64,000 bases of DNA from Zhongshania sp. (GTDB lineage Bacteria > Pseudomonadota > Gammaproteobacteria > Pseudomonadales > Spongiibacteraceae). The translations under genes were made by a program, and so were the position numbers. The DNA lies in the NCBI GenBank assembly GCA_018066965.1, contig JAGPVP010000118.1:20571-84570 (forward strand), read 5' to 3'. Every line of letters starts with the position of its first letter. Position 1 is the stretch's first letter. The notes below the pieces were generated by a model, which worked only from the letters and a program-made list of their open reading frames with translations, was not told the DNA's origin and searched no databases. Below are positions 1 to 10,958 of the stretch, piece by piece.

Positions 1-1
1 G

Positions 2-196
2 GTAAATTCACTGTTTTCTAATCTTTTATTGAGTTGGAATATTACTAATCCGCCAATACTGAGTAATCAGGACGTAGAGAGCCGAAAGATTTACAACACC
101 GCGATGTTTAGCCAAGGTAATGGCGGGCACGTGTTTAGCGATGTATTAAATGACGCCGAGCGCAAAGCTATTATTGAATACTTGAAAACCCTTTAA
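2..196 (+). CDS. 3' end of a probable c-type cytochrome family protein (partial)
   Basis: Only the last 64 codons lie in the window, in the frame ending with TAA at 194-196. The readable C-terminus contains QGNGGHVFSDVL followed by NDAERKAIIEYLKTL. A glycine/histidine turn followed by an acidic 'D-A-E-R-K-A-I-I-E-Y-L-K-T-L' final helix is the usual ending of mono- and di-haem cytochrome c and RoxA-like di-haem oxygenase proteins. No CXXCH haem motif falls inside the visible part, so the assignment rests on this tail alone. The gene reads toward fadH and shares the terminator at 221-256 with it. Confidence 0.5.
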   Translation, partial: VNSLFSNLLLSWNITNPPILSNQDVESRKIYNTAMFSQGNGGHVFSDVLNDAERKAIIEYLKTL

Positions 197-220
197 GGTT
201 TCTGAAAATGAAGGAGTAGT

Positions 221-256
221 AAAAAGCCACTTAGCGATTAACTAAGTGGCTTTTTT
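221..256. terminator. Bidirectional intrinsic terminator
   Basis: AAAAAGCCACTTAG and CTAAGTGGCTTTTTT form a 14-bp stem around a short loop. The A-tract on one side and T-tract on the other let it end both the cytochrome-like gene (+) and fadH (-), which converge here. Confidence 0.9.
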
Positions 257-324
257 GAACGCTAGAAAGAGGGCGTTACTTCCCTGAGCAGCGGCAAGGT
301 GCGAGCCCTTTTTAAATTACTTTC

Positions 325-2769
<2,445 letters not shown>

Positions 2770-4125
2770 ATGTCAGTGACTCAGCACGTTGATATAGAAC
2801 AATTTATGGAAGGGGTTGTTAGACGGAATCCAGGTGAAGTCGAGTTTCATCAGGCCGTCTACGAAGTTGCGGTTGATATCTTCGATTTTATACGTGATAA
2901 GCCTATTTACCACGAGGCACAAATTTTGCGCCGTATCACTGAGCCAGATCGTGTAGTTTCTTTTCGTGTGTGCTGGGAAGACGACGCGGGCAATGTCAGG
3001 GTGCAGCGGGGCTATCGAGTACAAAATAATAATTCCATCGGCCCCTACAAGGGCGGTCTGCGCTTCCACAAAAGTGTCAATCAAAATATTTTGAAGTTTC
3101 TCGCTTTCGAGCAAACCTTTAAGAATAGTTTAACTGGCTTGCCAATGGGCGGCGGAAAGGGCGGCTCTGATTTTGATCCCAAGGGAAAATCGGATCGCGA
3201 AATCATGCGGTTTTGTCAGTCGTTTATGACCGAGCTATATCGTCATGTGGGTGAGGACACGGATATTCCCGCAGGTGACATTGGTGTGGGCGCACGCGAG
3301 ATCGGCTATATGTTCGGCCAATATAAGCGCATTACCAATCGCTATGTTGGTGTGTTGACGGGTAAGGGCTTGGAGTGGGGCGGTAGTTTGGTTCGCAAAG
3401 AATCCACAGGCTACGGTGTGGTGTACTTTTTAGACCATATGTTTAAGCAAGACAAAGATACAATTGATGGCAAAGTTGTTGCGATTTCGGGAGCGGGTAA
3501 TGTGGCAACACATGCTGCAGAGAAGGCAATTCAACTCGGCGCCAAGGTTATCACCATGTCTGATTCAACTGGCTTTGTTCACGACCCAGATGGATTTAGT
3601 CATGAAAAAATTCAATGGATAGTCGATCAAAAACGTCAGGGCCGTGGCAGTTTGGCAGCTTACACTGAGGTGTATTCTGGTGCTCGTTTTTATACGGGAG
3701 AACGGCCGTGGTCTGTAGTGTGCGATGTTGCGATGCCCTGCGCTACGCAAAATGAACTGAACCAGGACGAAGCTAAAGTTCTACTGAAAAATGGCGTGAA
3801 GGCCGTGGTTGAGGGCGCGAATATGCCCTGTAGCAACGATGCTATTGCGGTGCTGCGTAGTGCGCGAATTTTATTTGGGCCGGCCAAGGCCGCTAACGCG
3901 GGTGGCGTGGCTGTATCTGGATTAGAAATGAGCCAAAACAGTACGCGAATTAGTCTAAAAGAAGAGGCGCTGCAGGGAATGCTGCGTGAAATTATGGGGA
4001 ATATTCATAAGAATTGTTTGGAGTTTGCGGTGCAAGAAGATGGCTATGTTGATTATGCCAAGGGCGCTAATATAGCGGGCTTTAAGAAAGTCGCCAATGC
4101 AATGTTAGCGTTTGGAATATTGTGA
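2770..4125 (+). CDS. gdhA: Glutamate dehydrogenase, NADP-type hexameric
   Basis: A 451-residue enzyme interconverting 2-oxoglutarate plus ammonium and glutamate, the low-affinity ammonium assimilation route. The substrate-binding core reads GPYKGGLRFH, then LTGLPMGGGKGGSDFDPKGK with the catalytic lysine region, then DIPAGDIGVGAREIGYMFGQ. The dinucleotide fold contains VAISGAGNVATHAAEKA. The 450-residue length is that of the small hexameric NADPH class, not the 180-kDa NAD enzymes. The ATG at 2770 is preceded by a purine-rich GTGAGGATGG. It is a single gene, followed by the bidirectional terminator at 4186-4229. Confidence 0.95.
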   Translation: MSVTQHVDIEQFMEGVVRRNPGEVEFHQAVYEVAVDIFDFIRDKPIYHEAQILRRITEPDRVVSFRVCWEDDAGNVRVQRGYRVQNNNSIGPYKGGLRFHKSVNQNILKFLAFEQTFKNSLTGLPMGGGKGGSDFDPKGKSDREIMRFCQSFMTELYRHVGEDTDIPAGDIGVGAREIGYMFGQYKRITNRYVGVLTGKGLEWGGSLVRKESTGYGVVYFLDHMFKQDKDTIDGKVVAISGAGNVATHAAEKAIQLGAKVITMSDSTGFVHDPDGFSHEKIQWIVDQKRQGRGSLAAYTEVYSGARFYTGERPWSVVCDVAMPCATQNELNQDEAKVLLKNGVKAVVEGANMPCSNDAIAVLRSARILFGPAKAANAGGVAVSGLEMSQNSTRISLKEEALQGMLREIMGNIHKNCLEFAVQEDGYVDYAKGANIAGFKKVANAMLAFGIL

Positions 4126-4185
4126 AAATAAAAAAAGCGCCGCAAGAGATATTTTCTGACGACATTTATTGATGTGCGATATCTC

Positions 4186-4229
4186 AAAAAAAGGGCCAGT
4201 GAGCAATGCGCTCGCTGACCACTTTTAAA
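4186..4229. terminator. Bidirectional terminator between gdhA and the lipoprotein gene
   Basis: An A-tract, then an imperfect 11-bp stem GGCCAGTGAGC / GCTCGCTGACC with a 5-nt loop, then ACTTTT. It sits between two converging genes and fits termination of both. Confidence 0.65.
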
Positions 4230-4248
4230 AGTGACACTGCGAAAAATA

Positions 4249-5238
4249 CTATCGCGCTGCGGCTAAGGCACCGAGGACGCGTTTATTGGCTTCAGTCAGT
4301 GCTGCGCTTGCTTTGACCTTATACTCACCTGGGTTGGCGACAACACTGATTTCTTTAGTGCTTGAAGTGCCGCCACTGACAGCGCCCAACACCGATGAAA
4401 ACACGTTGGCGGCCTTTTGCATGCCACTGGTCGAGTCTTCGCTTGTACCGTAGCCGCCAGGAATAACGACCGGCGCCTTAATGTGTACGGCACCGTTGGG
4501 GTGGCTGAAGGTACTGTTAACGCCCCGCATAAAGTCTATGCCCGAGCCAGGAGTAACGTGAACACCTTGGCCAACGCTGACTTCTGCAGAATACTCCGCG
4601 CCTTTAATATTTGAGTAGGAATTGGATTTGTAGTCAGTTTCACTGCCAAAGTAGACGAAATGTACCGTGTAATTAACATTGAGAATAGGTGTGCTCAATT
4701 GGTTGGCCACGTCATAGGCTTCGTATGGCGTGCCGCCACCAATAGCTCTGCCCATTAGGGTGCGTCCGCTTGGTGCAAACGTTGCGTCTTCACGGCTGCC
4801 GCCGGTGATCATTTTAAAAGACGAGGTGTTTTTTATAGGGCTGGCTTCTTGTTTAATTTTTTGCCATGTGGTGTTGCCGGTTAGCGCGCTTTCGTCGGCA
4901 ATGGTGTAGCCATTACTTTTTAGGCCAGCGATGAAATCTTGGTAAGCAGCGTCAGTGACGGCTTGCATAGCGTCATCCGGAACACCGGTTAAAGTCGCTT
5001 TCATACTGCTGCTAGCATAGCCAGTGTCACTGCTAAACATTCCGCTCTTGGCGGTGGCAGAGGTTTTGTCGAAGGTGATAAAGGTGACGCGGAAGTCGCC
5101 TATTAGCACTTTGTTTTGTCCTGCGAAAACTGCTGCATTCGTTAGAGCGATGGGCTCAACGGCTTTTGGGCTGCCGCCGATACCGGCGCAAGCGCTAATT
5201 AGCGTGAGAATCACGGCTGAGAAAAGTATTTTTTTCAT
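4249..5238 (-). CDS. Uncharacterised lipoprotein
   Basis: A 329-residue protein with a type II signal peptide: MKKILFSAVILTLISAC, where the lipobox is LISAC and Cys17 would be lipidated. The residue after Cys is Ala, so outer-membrane sorting is expected. The mature part is rich in Gly, Ser and Thr with alternating hydrophobic residues (for example VHFVYFGSETDYKSN and AEVSVGQGVHVTPGSGIDF), which suggests a beta-rich fold. I do not recognise the family. The upstream GGGGGACTC region on the complementary side lacks a strong Shine-Dalgarno, but the start is fixed by the signal peptide. It is a single gene between gdhA (convergent) and phnA (same strand, 163 bases away). Confidence 0.8.
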   Translation of the reverse strand: MKKILFSAVILTLISACAGIGGSPKAVEPIALTNAAVFAGQNKVLIGDFRVTFITFDKTSATAKSGMFSSDTGYASSSMKATLTGVPDDAMQAVTDAAYQDFIAGLKSNGYTIADESALTGNTTWQKIKQEASPIKNTSSFKMITGGSREDATFAPSGRTLMGRAIGGGTPYEAYDVANQLSTPILNVNYTVHFVYFGSETDYKSNSYSNIKGAEYSAEVSVGQGVHVTPGSGIDFMRGVNSTFSHPNGAVHIKAPVVIPGGYGTSEDSTSGMQKAANVFSSVLGAVSGGTSSTKEISVVANPGEYKVKASAALTEANKRVLGALAAAR

Positions 5239-5401
5239 GGGGGACTCGTAATTTTTTAGGGGTTGTTATTTTAGGAGGCCGGGTTTGCGTGGGTAACCCC
5301 TTAATTAGGGGGGTAAAGGTAAGCTTTTGGGTCTGTGAGCGATACAGTGCCCAGTTGGCATTCTGGTGTAAGGGCGAAGTTATAACCCCCCCACCCAATA
5401 A

Positions 5402-5743
5402 TTACTGACTTTTCTTTACGAACTCAGACTTTAGCATCATTGGGCCGATACCTTTGATGTTGCAATCAATGTTGTGGTCGCCCTCTACTAGACGGCCAAT
5501 TTTCACTTTGGTACCGATTTTGGCGGTGTTTGACGTACCCTTAATTTTAAGGTCTTTGATGAGTGTTACATAGTCGCCGTCGGCTAAAATATTGCCGTTA
5601 GCATCTTTGATAATAAGTTCGTTTCCCGTCGCCACTTCTTCATTCGGGTTCCACTCAAATCCGCATTCGGGGCAAGATAATAGAGATTGGACTTCGTACA
5701 CATAGTTCGATTCACATTTTGGGCATGGCGGTAAGTCGCTCAT
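5402..5743 (-). CDS. yjdM: PhnA/YjdM-family zinc-ribbon protein
   Basis: A 113-residue cytosolic protein. The N-terminal zinc ribbon is [27 protein letters not shown] with two CxxC pairs, followed by the conserved PhnA domain with [20 protein letters not shown], then [15 protein letters not shown] and a final basic segment. This is the full length of the family. Despite the historical name 'alkylphosphonate utilisation protein', the E. coli homologue is not part of phosphonate breakdown and its role is not settled. It lies 17 bases downstream of the 76-residue orphan and in line with the SulP gene, so the three are probably co-transcribed. Confidence 0.9.
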   Translation of the reverse strand: MSDLPPCPKCESNYVYEVQSLLSCPECGFEWNPNEEVATGNELIIKDANGNILADGDYVTLIKDLKIKGTSNTAKIGTKVKIGRLVEGDHNIDCNIKGIGPMMLKSEFVKKSQ

Positions 5744-5760
5744 TATTTATCTCCTGAAAT

Positions 5761-5991
5761 TTATAAAAAAACGGTGAAATCACTAAGGCCAAGCGATTTA
5801 ATTAATGGGATTAGTGTATTTATATCTTCGGTGACGATTGGTGTGTCGTCGTTGTCGGCAAACACAAAGGATTTACTCTGCTTGTCGAAGAGCATCACAA
5901 ACCACTGTGCTTGATTGCCGGGTTTAATTCTTACCTGTGCCTCTATCCATGCGCTTGCTTTGCCTAGCGCAATTGCATTATCTAGCTTCAT
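5761..5991 (-). CDS. Small conserved-looking protein of unknown function
   Basis: A 76-residue protein starting MKLDNAIALGKASAWIEAQV. It overlaps the 3' end of the SulP gene by 14 bases and ends 17 bases before phnA, so translational coupling within one operon is likely. The composition is soluble, with no signal peptide or membrane segment. The central stretch QWFVMLFDKQSKSFVFADND and the end LIPLIKSLGLSDFTVFL suggest a small alpha/beta fold. I do not recognise it. Being coupled to a transporter with a STAS domain hints at an accessory role, but this is only context. Confidence 0.7.
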   Translation of the reverse strand: MKLDNAIALGKASAWIEAQVRIKPGNQAQWFVMLFDKQSKSFVFADNDDTPIVTEDINTLIPLIKSLGLSDFTVFL

Positions 5992-7720
5992 ATAATGCTC
6001 CCTCCTTCAAGGCGTCTTCAATTGCATCATTTAGCGTGGCAAAAGATAGGCTTAATGCTGCTGATGTCTCATCCCGTGCTTTTGCTAACGTTTTCAAGGG
6101 TTGGAATTGCCAGCTTGAGAAACGGATAGATATTTTATTTTTTTCACAGTGCGCAATTAGTTTATTTATGGCAGAGAGTCCGCCAGCGTCTAGGTAAGCG
6201 CTGTATTGTAAGTGAATGATAAGGCCATTGATCCCTGGTGTTTGCGCAGAAAGTTCTCCGACGATGCGATCTGCGGCAGCGAAAAATAAGGGGCCGCGAA
6301 TTTTTACAATCTTAATGTTATTTGGTGGCGTTGTGTGCACAAAGTTAGAGTTGTTGGTAATGTCGACTACATCGGTAAGGGCTGCAATTTCTTTCATAAA
6401 TAACAGTGACGCCAATACGATACCGGCGGTAATGGCGATGACCATATCGAAGAAAACAGTCAGCGATAGGCAGGTCAAAAATACCAGTATATCGCTGGTG
6501 GGGGAGGTGCGTACTAGTTTTACGGATTTTGGCGCTTCGCTCATATTCCAAGCAACAACCATCAGCAGCGCCGCCATGGCGGGCATGGGGATATATGTTA
6601 AGACTCGAGCGAGGAGTAATATGCTGAGTAATATAACAACAGAGTGAATAATAGCCGCAATAGGCGATATCGCGCCGGCTTTGAAATTAGTCGCCGAGCG
6701 CGCGATAGCTGCGGTTGCTGTTATGCCACCAAAGAAAGGTGCAATTAGATTGCCTAAACCTTGCGCTAGTAATTCGCTGTTGGCGCTGTGGCGTTTGCCC
6801 GACATGCCGTCGAGTACAACTGCGCATAACAATGATTCGATGGCGCCAAGCATGGCGATGGCAAAGGCGGCGGGAAGTAGCGCTGAAATTAAGTTCAGGG
6901 ACAGCCCTAGTGGCTGTCCATTGGCGCCGGGCCTGTTCCAAGGCCAATCAAATGTGGGTAGGTAAGGGGGAATGCCAGGTGCTTGTTCACCGTTGGGTAG
7001 CAAGTAATGAAAGCGGGAGCCAATGGTGTCCACGTCGATGCCTTGCCAGCTCAATACGATACCTATCAAGCAGGCTAATGCCAGTGCGGGCAAGTGCGCT
7101 GGAATGCGGCTGCCAAGTCGCGGCCACACAATCATAACCGCAAGTGTGAACAGGGCTACTGCGAAACTACCTAAATCGATTTCTTGGAAATGGCTGCTGA
7201 TGGTGATGAGTTTATCGACGAAATGCTCGGGCATGTCGTTGATTGTCATGCCGGTAAAATCGGAGATCTGTAACACGGCGATCACAATGGCAATACCGCC
7301 TGTAAACCCCAATGTAACTGATTCGGGGATGTACTCAATAAAGCGGCCGAGTCGCGCGTAGGCCATAGCGACCAAGATGCCGCCAGCCATAATTGAGGCC
7401 AACAACAAACCTGCTAAGCCATATTTTGTTGCGATTGGATGCAAGATAACAACGAATGCAGCCGTTGGGCCAGAAATACTGAAACGACTCCCCCCAGTCA
7501 ACGCAATGATGGCACCAGCAATCAGTGCGGTATACAGGCCGTATTGCGGCGCGACACCGCTGGCAATGGCCAGTGCCATGGCTAATGGAATGGCAATGAC
7601 GCCGACGGTGATTCCGGCAATCAGATCTTTGATTAAGTCTGCGCGAGCGTATCCATCGGCAAATGCCTCACGGAGTGCATGCCCTGCTCGCAATGACAAA
7701 AGATGTGCTCTATGAGACAA
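5978..7720 (-). CDS. SulP-family anion transporter with C-terminal STAS domain
   Basis: A 580-residue inner-membrane carrier. The N-terminal SulP signature reads LIKDLIAGITVGVIAIPLAM and is followed by about a dozen hydrophobic segments including TGGSRFSISGPTAAFVVIL. The last 110 residues form a STAS domain (IKIVKIRGPLFFAAADRI, then LIIHLQYSAYLDAGGLSAI). In the usual phosphorylatable D-[ST]-[SA]-G loop this copy reads D-A-G-G. Substrates of the family include sulfate, bicarbonate and C4-dicarboxylates (E. coli DauA), and the sequence does not decide between them. The predicted start is TTG at 7720, after AAAAGGAAAA. It diverges from pckA, and the RHH-type operator at 7795-7825 lies in the shared promoter region. 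Confidence 0.9.
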   Translation of the reverse strand: MSHRAHLLSLRAGHALREAFADGYARADLIKDLIAGITVGVIAIPLAMALAIASGVAPQYGLYTALIAGAIIALTGGSRFSISGPTAAFVVILHPIATKYGLAGLLLASIMAGGILVAMAYARLGRFIEYIPESVTLGFTGGIAIVIAVLQISDFTGMTINDMPEHFVDKLITISSHFQEIDLGSFAVALFTLAVMIVWPRLGSRIPAHLPALALACLIGIVLSWQGIDVDTIGSRFHYLLPNGEQAPGIPPYLPTFDWPWNRPGANGQPLGLSLNLISALLPAAFAIAMLGAIESLLCAVVLDGMSGKRHSANSELLAQGLGNLIAPFFGGITATAAIARSATNFKAGAISPIAAIIHSVVILLSILLLARVLTYIPMPAMAALLMVVAWNMSEAPKSVKLVRTSPTSDILVFLTCLSLTVFFDMVIAITAGIVLASLLFMKEIAALTDVVDITNNSNFVHTTPPNNIKIVKIRGPLFFAAADRIVGELSAQTPGINGLIIHLQYSAYLDAGGLSAINKLIAHCEKNKISIRFSSWQFQPLKTLAKARDETSAALSLSFATLNDAIEDALKEGALYEAR

Positions 7721-7785
7721 GCCAGATTTTCCTTTTCAGGGTGAGTATAGCGTTGTAGCGCGGTTACTTATGCTAAACGGGAGCA

Positions 7786-7825
7786 TTGTTAAATATGATA
7801 ATAGTATTATAATGATATTATCATT
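7786..7825 (+). promoter_or_regulatory. pckA promoter with an embedded RHH-type operator
   Basis: A -35 like TTGTTA (7786-7791) and a perfect -10 TATAAT (7808-7813) are separated by 16 bases. The -10 is flanked by ATGATAAT (7795-7802) and ATTATCAT (7817-7824), 22 bp apart. The right half is also part of a perfect palindrome AATGATATTATCATT (7811-7825). The same half-sites flank the start of the RHH regulator gene at 9873-9903. The complementary strand also reads TATAAT here, so the divergent SulP gene could share the control. Confidence 0.6.
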
Positions 7826-7878
7826 TAACCTTATTGAAAGTCACATTCATATTCACTTCAGTAAAAGGATATCTCTTC

Positions 7879-9492
7879 ATGTCTCACCTCCGGTTACAGC
7901 AGGCACTTCAGCGCTATGGCATTCATGATCCTGAGGCGATTCTATACAATCCGAACTACGAAACCTTATTCCAAGAAGAGATGCGTACAGAACTTGAGGG
8001 TTATGAGGCTGCGCGTTTAACGAGTAATGGTGCCGTCGCGGTGGACACAGGTATATTCACCGGCCGCTCACCTAAGGATAAGTATTTCGTTAAAGACGAT
8101 ACGACACGCGACACCTTATGGTGGTCAGATCAGGGTAAAAACGACAATAAGCCAATTACGCAAGAGACTTGGCAGTCGCTAAAAGCCGTAGTTGGCGAGC
8201 AGCTTAGCGGTAAGCGCTTGTTTGTTGATGATCTATTTTGTGGCGCGAATCCCGCGAGCCGTTTAAAAGTCCGCTTTGTAACAGAAGTCGCTTGGCAGTC
8301 TCACTTTGTAAAAAATATGTTTATTTTTCCCTCGGCGGCTGAGCTTGAAAATTTTGAACCGGATTTCGTCGTACTGAACGGGGCTAAGACGGTTAACCCG
8401 AATTGGCAGGAGCAGGGTCTGAATTCGGAGAATTTCGTTGCTTTTAATATGACCGAGGGGGTACAGCTTATTGGCGGTACTTGGTATGGCGGCGAAATGA
8501 AAAAGGGGCTTTTTTCAGTTATGAATTACCTGCTGCCCCAGAAAGGGATTGCCTCCATGCATTGCTCCGCCAATGTTGGCCCGGACGGCGATACTGCGAT
8601 ATTTTTCGGACTGTCAGGGACAGGCAAAACCACCTTATCAACTGACCCCAAGCGCGCATTAATTGGTGATGATGAGCATGGTTGGGACGATAACGGCGTA
8701 TTTAATTTTGAGGGTGGCTGCTACGCCAAAACCATCAACCTTAGTCAAGAGCAAGAGCCCGAAATATATGCGGCGATCAAGCGCGATGCATTATTGGAAA
8801 ATGTGGTTGTTGATGACGCCGGTAATGTCGATTATTCCGATTCGTCTAAAACTGAAAATACCCGGGTGTCATACCCGATCTATCACATTGAAAATATCGT
8901 CAAGCCGGTTTCTGTGGGCGGCCATGCAAATAAAGTTATCTTCTTAACCGCTGATGCGTTTGGTGTGTTGCCGCCGGTAGCGCGCTTGACTAAAGCGCAG
9001 GCTCGCTACTATTTCTTGTCGGGTTACACCTCTAAGTTGGCGGGTACCGAACGGGGAATTACTGAACCCACGCCAACCTTTTCGGCGTGTTTTGGTGCTG
9101 CGTTTTTAAGTTTGCATCCCACCCAGTATGCAGAGGTGCTCAATAATCGCATGAAACAGTCTAACGCTCAGGCTTATCTCGTAAATACGGGTTGGAACGG
9201 CAGCGGTGAGCGAATCTCTATTAAGGCGACTCGCCGCATCATTGACGCCATTCTGAATGGTTCAATTGAAGACGCAGAATTTAATACCTTACCTATTTTT
9301 GGGCTGCAAATTCCGGAGGCTCTTGAAGGGGTAGATTGCGGTATTATCGACCCGAGGAATACCTACGGTGATGTTAGCGAATGGACCGACAAAGCCTCTG
9401 CGCTGGCGGCAAAGTTTGTAGCTAATTTTAGCCAATTTACCGATACCGAGAACGGTCTTGCCTTGGTGGCTGCTGGCCCTAAGCTAGACTAG
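7879..9492 (+). CDS. pckA: Phosphoenolpyruvate carboxykinase (ATP)
   Basis: A 537-residue enzyme that converts oxaloacetate and ATP to phosphoenolpyruvate, the entry to gluconeogenesis when growing on acids or fatty acids. Diagnostic segments are [15 protein letters not shown] near the N-terminus, the P-loop [15 protein letters not shown], the kinase-2 region [20 protein letters not shown], and [14 protein letters not shown] near the C-terminus. An upstream ATG at 7834 is in frame, but the ATG at 7879 follows AAAAGGA at a proper distance and gives the family's usual N-terminus ([15 protein letters not shown]), so it was chosen. The promoter at 7786-7825 carries a candidate operator for the small RHH protein encoded downstream. 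Confidence 0.95.
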   Translation: MSHLRLQQALQRYGIHDPEAILYNPNYETLFQEEMRTELEGYEAARLTSNGAVAVDTGIFTGRSPKDKYFVKDDTTRDTLWWSDQGKNDNKPITQETWQSLKAVVGEQLSGKRLFVDDLFCGANPASRLKVRFVTEVAWQSHFVKNMFIFPSAAELENFEPDFVVLNGAKTVNPNWQEQGLNSENFVAFNMTEGVQLIGGTWYGGEMKKGLFSVMNYLLPQKGIASMHCSANVGPDGDTAIFFGLSGTGKTTLSTDPKRALIGDDEHGWDDNGVFNFEGGCYAKTINLSQEQEPEIYAAIKRDALLENVVVDDAGNVDYSDSSKTENTRVSYPIYHIENIVKPVSVGGHANKVIFLTADAFGVLPPVARLTKAQARYYFLSGYTSKLAGTERGITEPTPTFSACFGAAFLSLHPTQYAEVLNNRMKQSNAQAYLVNTGWNGSGERISIKATRRIIDAILNGSIEDAEFNTLPIFGLQIPEALEGVDCGIIDPRNTYGDVSEWTDKASALAAKFVANFSQFTDTENGLALVAAGPKLD

Positions 9493-9510
9493 CGAGAGGT
9501 GATAGCCAAT

Positions 9511-9654
9511 TTGAAGTGGGTGTTTAGTAACAGCGATATCTTGCCCGTTTCAAGTTGGTTAGCTAGCTTTGTGGCATTGCTGGGGTTGGTATTTAACGTT
9601 AATGCCGGTGCTGATAACAGTTGTATATCACTAGCTAGCGGGCTGAACTATTAA
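9511..9654 (+). CDS. Possible very small secreted or membrane protein
   Basis: A 47-codon frame directly behind pckA begins at TTG 9511, nine bases after GAGAGG (or at GTG 9499). It reads a basic start, a hydrophobic stretch (SWLASFVALLGLVFNVNAGA) and a short tail ending at TAA 9652-9654. This looks like a signal peptide with an Ala-x-Ala-like end. I recognise no family. It could equally be chance coding in the gap between pckA and the convergent RHH gene. Confidence 0.22.
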   Translation: MKWVFSNSDILPVSSWLASFVALLGLVFNVNAGADNSCISLASGLNY

Positions 9655-9668
9655 GTTGTATGCCGGCA

Positions 9669-9881
9669 CTACCGTTTAGGTTTGGGGCCTCTTGGGGCTG
9701 CTGGGCTGGTACTATAACTGATGCCATGATCGGCTAAATAACCGCGAATGAGTTGGCGCACTACCTGTGATGGGGTGAGATCTTGAGTAGCGCACAGTTC
9801 CTCAAAAGCAGTTTTCTTTGCCGGATCAATCAATACCGTCAATCGAGCAGTTTTTGATTCCAAAATGTTCACCATTATCAT
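9669..9881 (-). CDS. Ribbon-helix-helix (CopG/Arc-type) DNA-binding protein
   Basis: A 70-residue protein with the layout of a ribbon-helix-helix repressor: a beta strand ARLTVLIDPA, a first helix KKTAFEELCATQ, then LTPSQVVRQLIRGYLADHG as the second helix, and a basic proline-rich tail (PRGPKPKR). Such proteins bind as dimers to short palindromic sites. No toxin partner is adjacent, so a stand-alone transcription factor is more likely than an antitoxin. Its own start codon is embedded in ATTATCATT / AATGATAAT half-sites that also occur at the pckA promoter, which suggests autoregulation and control of pckA. Alternative starts two or three codons downstream are possible, and no clear Shine-Dalgarno is visible. 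Confidence 0.8.
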   Translation of the reverse strand: MIMVNILESKTARLTVLIDPAKKTAFEELCATQDLTPSQVVRQLIRGYLADHGISYSTSPAAPRGPKPKR

Positions 9882-9903
9882 TTAATTATAACGTAATGAT
9901 AAT
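9874..9903 (-). promoter_or_regulatory. Candidate autoregulatory operator and promoter of the RHH gene
   Basis: The half-sites ATTATCATT (9874-9882) and AATGATAAT (9895-9903) lie 21 bp apart around a TATAAT (complement of 9885-9890) on the coding strand. This -10 would start transcription at or within a few bases of the ATG, so the mRNA could be nearly leaderless. I find no good -35. The match to the pckA promoter operator is the main support. Confidence 0.5.
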
Positions 9904-10099
9904 ACTAAGGTATTGTGCTGCAATGATCCATAAATTTACCTGACTTTGAAGAGGTGTATTTATGTCACTGGATTGATTCAAGGCTCGGTCACGTGGCAAG
10001 CGCTATACGCTTTGCATCAAAATTTTTTGTGAGGGGCTACGTCCGCTTGCGGTGAGTTGTTTAGTTTGGAAGCCGCGTGTGAATGTATTTCGTGTGTCA

Positions 10100-10912
10100 T
10101 TACAGCAGAGCACTGCGCAACTCGCTAATTTCTTGTTTCGCTTCGGATAGAAAAGCCAAACCTTGTTCGGGCCCCATTTCGTGTAGATGTAATTTTTTGA
10201 ATGCGGGTAGTCGCGACAGTTGTGGCAATTTGCGGTGGCTGCGCTCGTCAAGATAGGTGTGGTAGCGGGCTATCAGTATTAAATCTGCTAGATCCGCTGT
10301 GGGGCTTTTATCTCGCAGCCAGTTTTCTCGATTTAAACCAACAAGAATCAGTTCTTCGTCAAAGTGCCAGTTGTGCAAAATCAGGCCGCTGATTTTGCCG
10401 GTAAACTCGCTAAGTAATTCTTTTATTGCGCTTGGCTCAGAGGTCAGGCTTGGAAAGCCCTTTAAATTGGCGAGTAAAGGTAGCGCACCTATATCTTGAA
10501 TTAGCCCCGCGAGCAGTGCGCGGTCGGGGTCGAAGCCACAGTGCCTGGCCATAACATGGGCGAGGGAGGCGGTGTACACACTGCGTCGCCAAATATCACG
10601 CATGCTTGATTTAACGGCGGTGTCTTGGATTAAAAACAGTGCTTTCAGGGCGTAGCTTGCGGTTAGGTCGCGCGCCGCATTGAGGCCCAGTCGGCGAATG
10701 GCCGCGGTAAGGTTGCGTGCGGGGTTGCCGCGGCTGTAGTGCACGCTGTGACTGATTTTTAGTAAGTAGGCGCTAAGGCCAGGGTCTTGCTGAATAAGCT
10801 TGGCGAGGTCGTTAATATCTAATTCGGGTTGCGTGATTGCCACGCGCACGTCAATCGCGATGTCCGGAAGGCTTGGCAGCTCCAGTGTGCCGGCGCGCAG
10901 GGAGTCCGTCAC
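10100..10912 (-). CDS. HDOD-domain protein
   Basis: A 270-residue cytosolic protein covered almost entirely by an HDOD domain: LPSLPDIAIDVRVAIT, then LAKLIQQDPGLSAYLLKISH, then AIRRLGLNAARDLTASYAL, and a degenerate HD region ALLAGLIQDIGALPLLA. HDOD proteins lack the full HD metal site and usually act in signalling or stress pathways rather than as phosphodiesterases. No attached GGDEF, EAL or receiver domain is present. The predicted start is GTG at 10912 without a strong Shine-Dalgarno, and the frame stays open upstream into the edge of the MITE-like element, 46 bases away. That insertion may have replaced the original promoter region. Confidence 0.82.
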   Translation of the reverse strand: MTDSLRAGTLELPSLPDIAIDVRVAITQPELDINDLAKLIQQDPGLSAYLLKISHSVHYSRGNPARNLTAAIRRLGLNAARDLTASYALKALFLIQDTAVKSSMRDIWRRSVYTASLAHVMARHCGFDPDRALLAGLIQDIGALPLLANLKGFPSLTSEPSAIKELLSEFTGKISGLILHNWHFDEELILVGLNRENWLRDKSPTADLADLILIARYHTYLDERSHRKLPQLSRLPAFKKLHLHEMGPEQGLAFLSEAKQEISELRSALL

Positions 10913-10958
10913 GAGCTTTAAAAGCTGTGCCTTCGGCGTGCTGGCTGCGTGTGTGATG

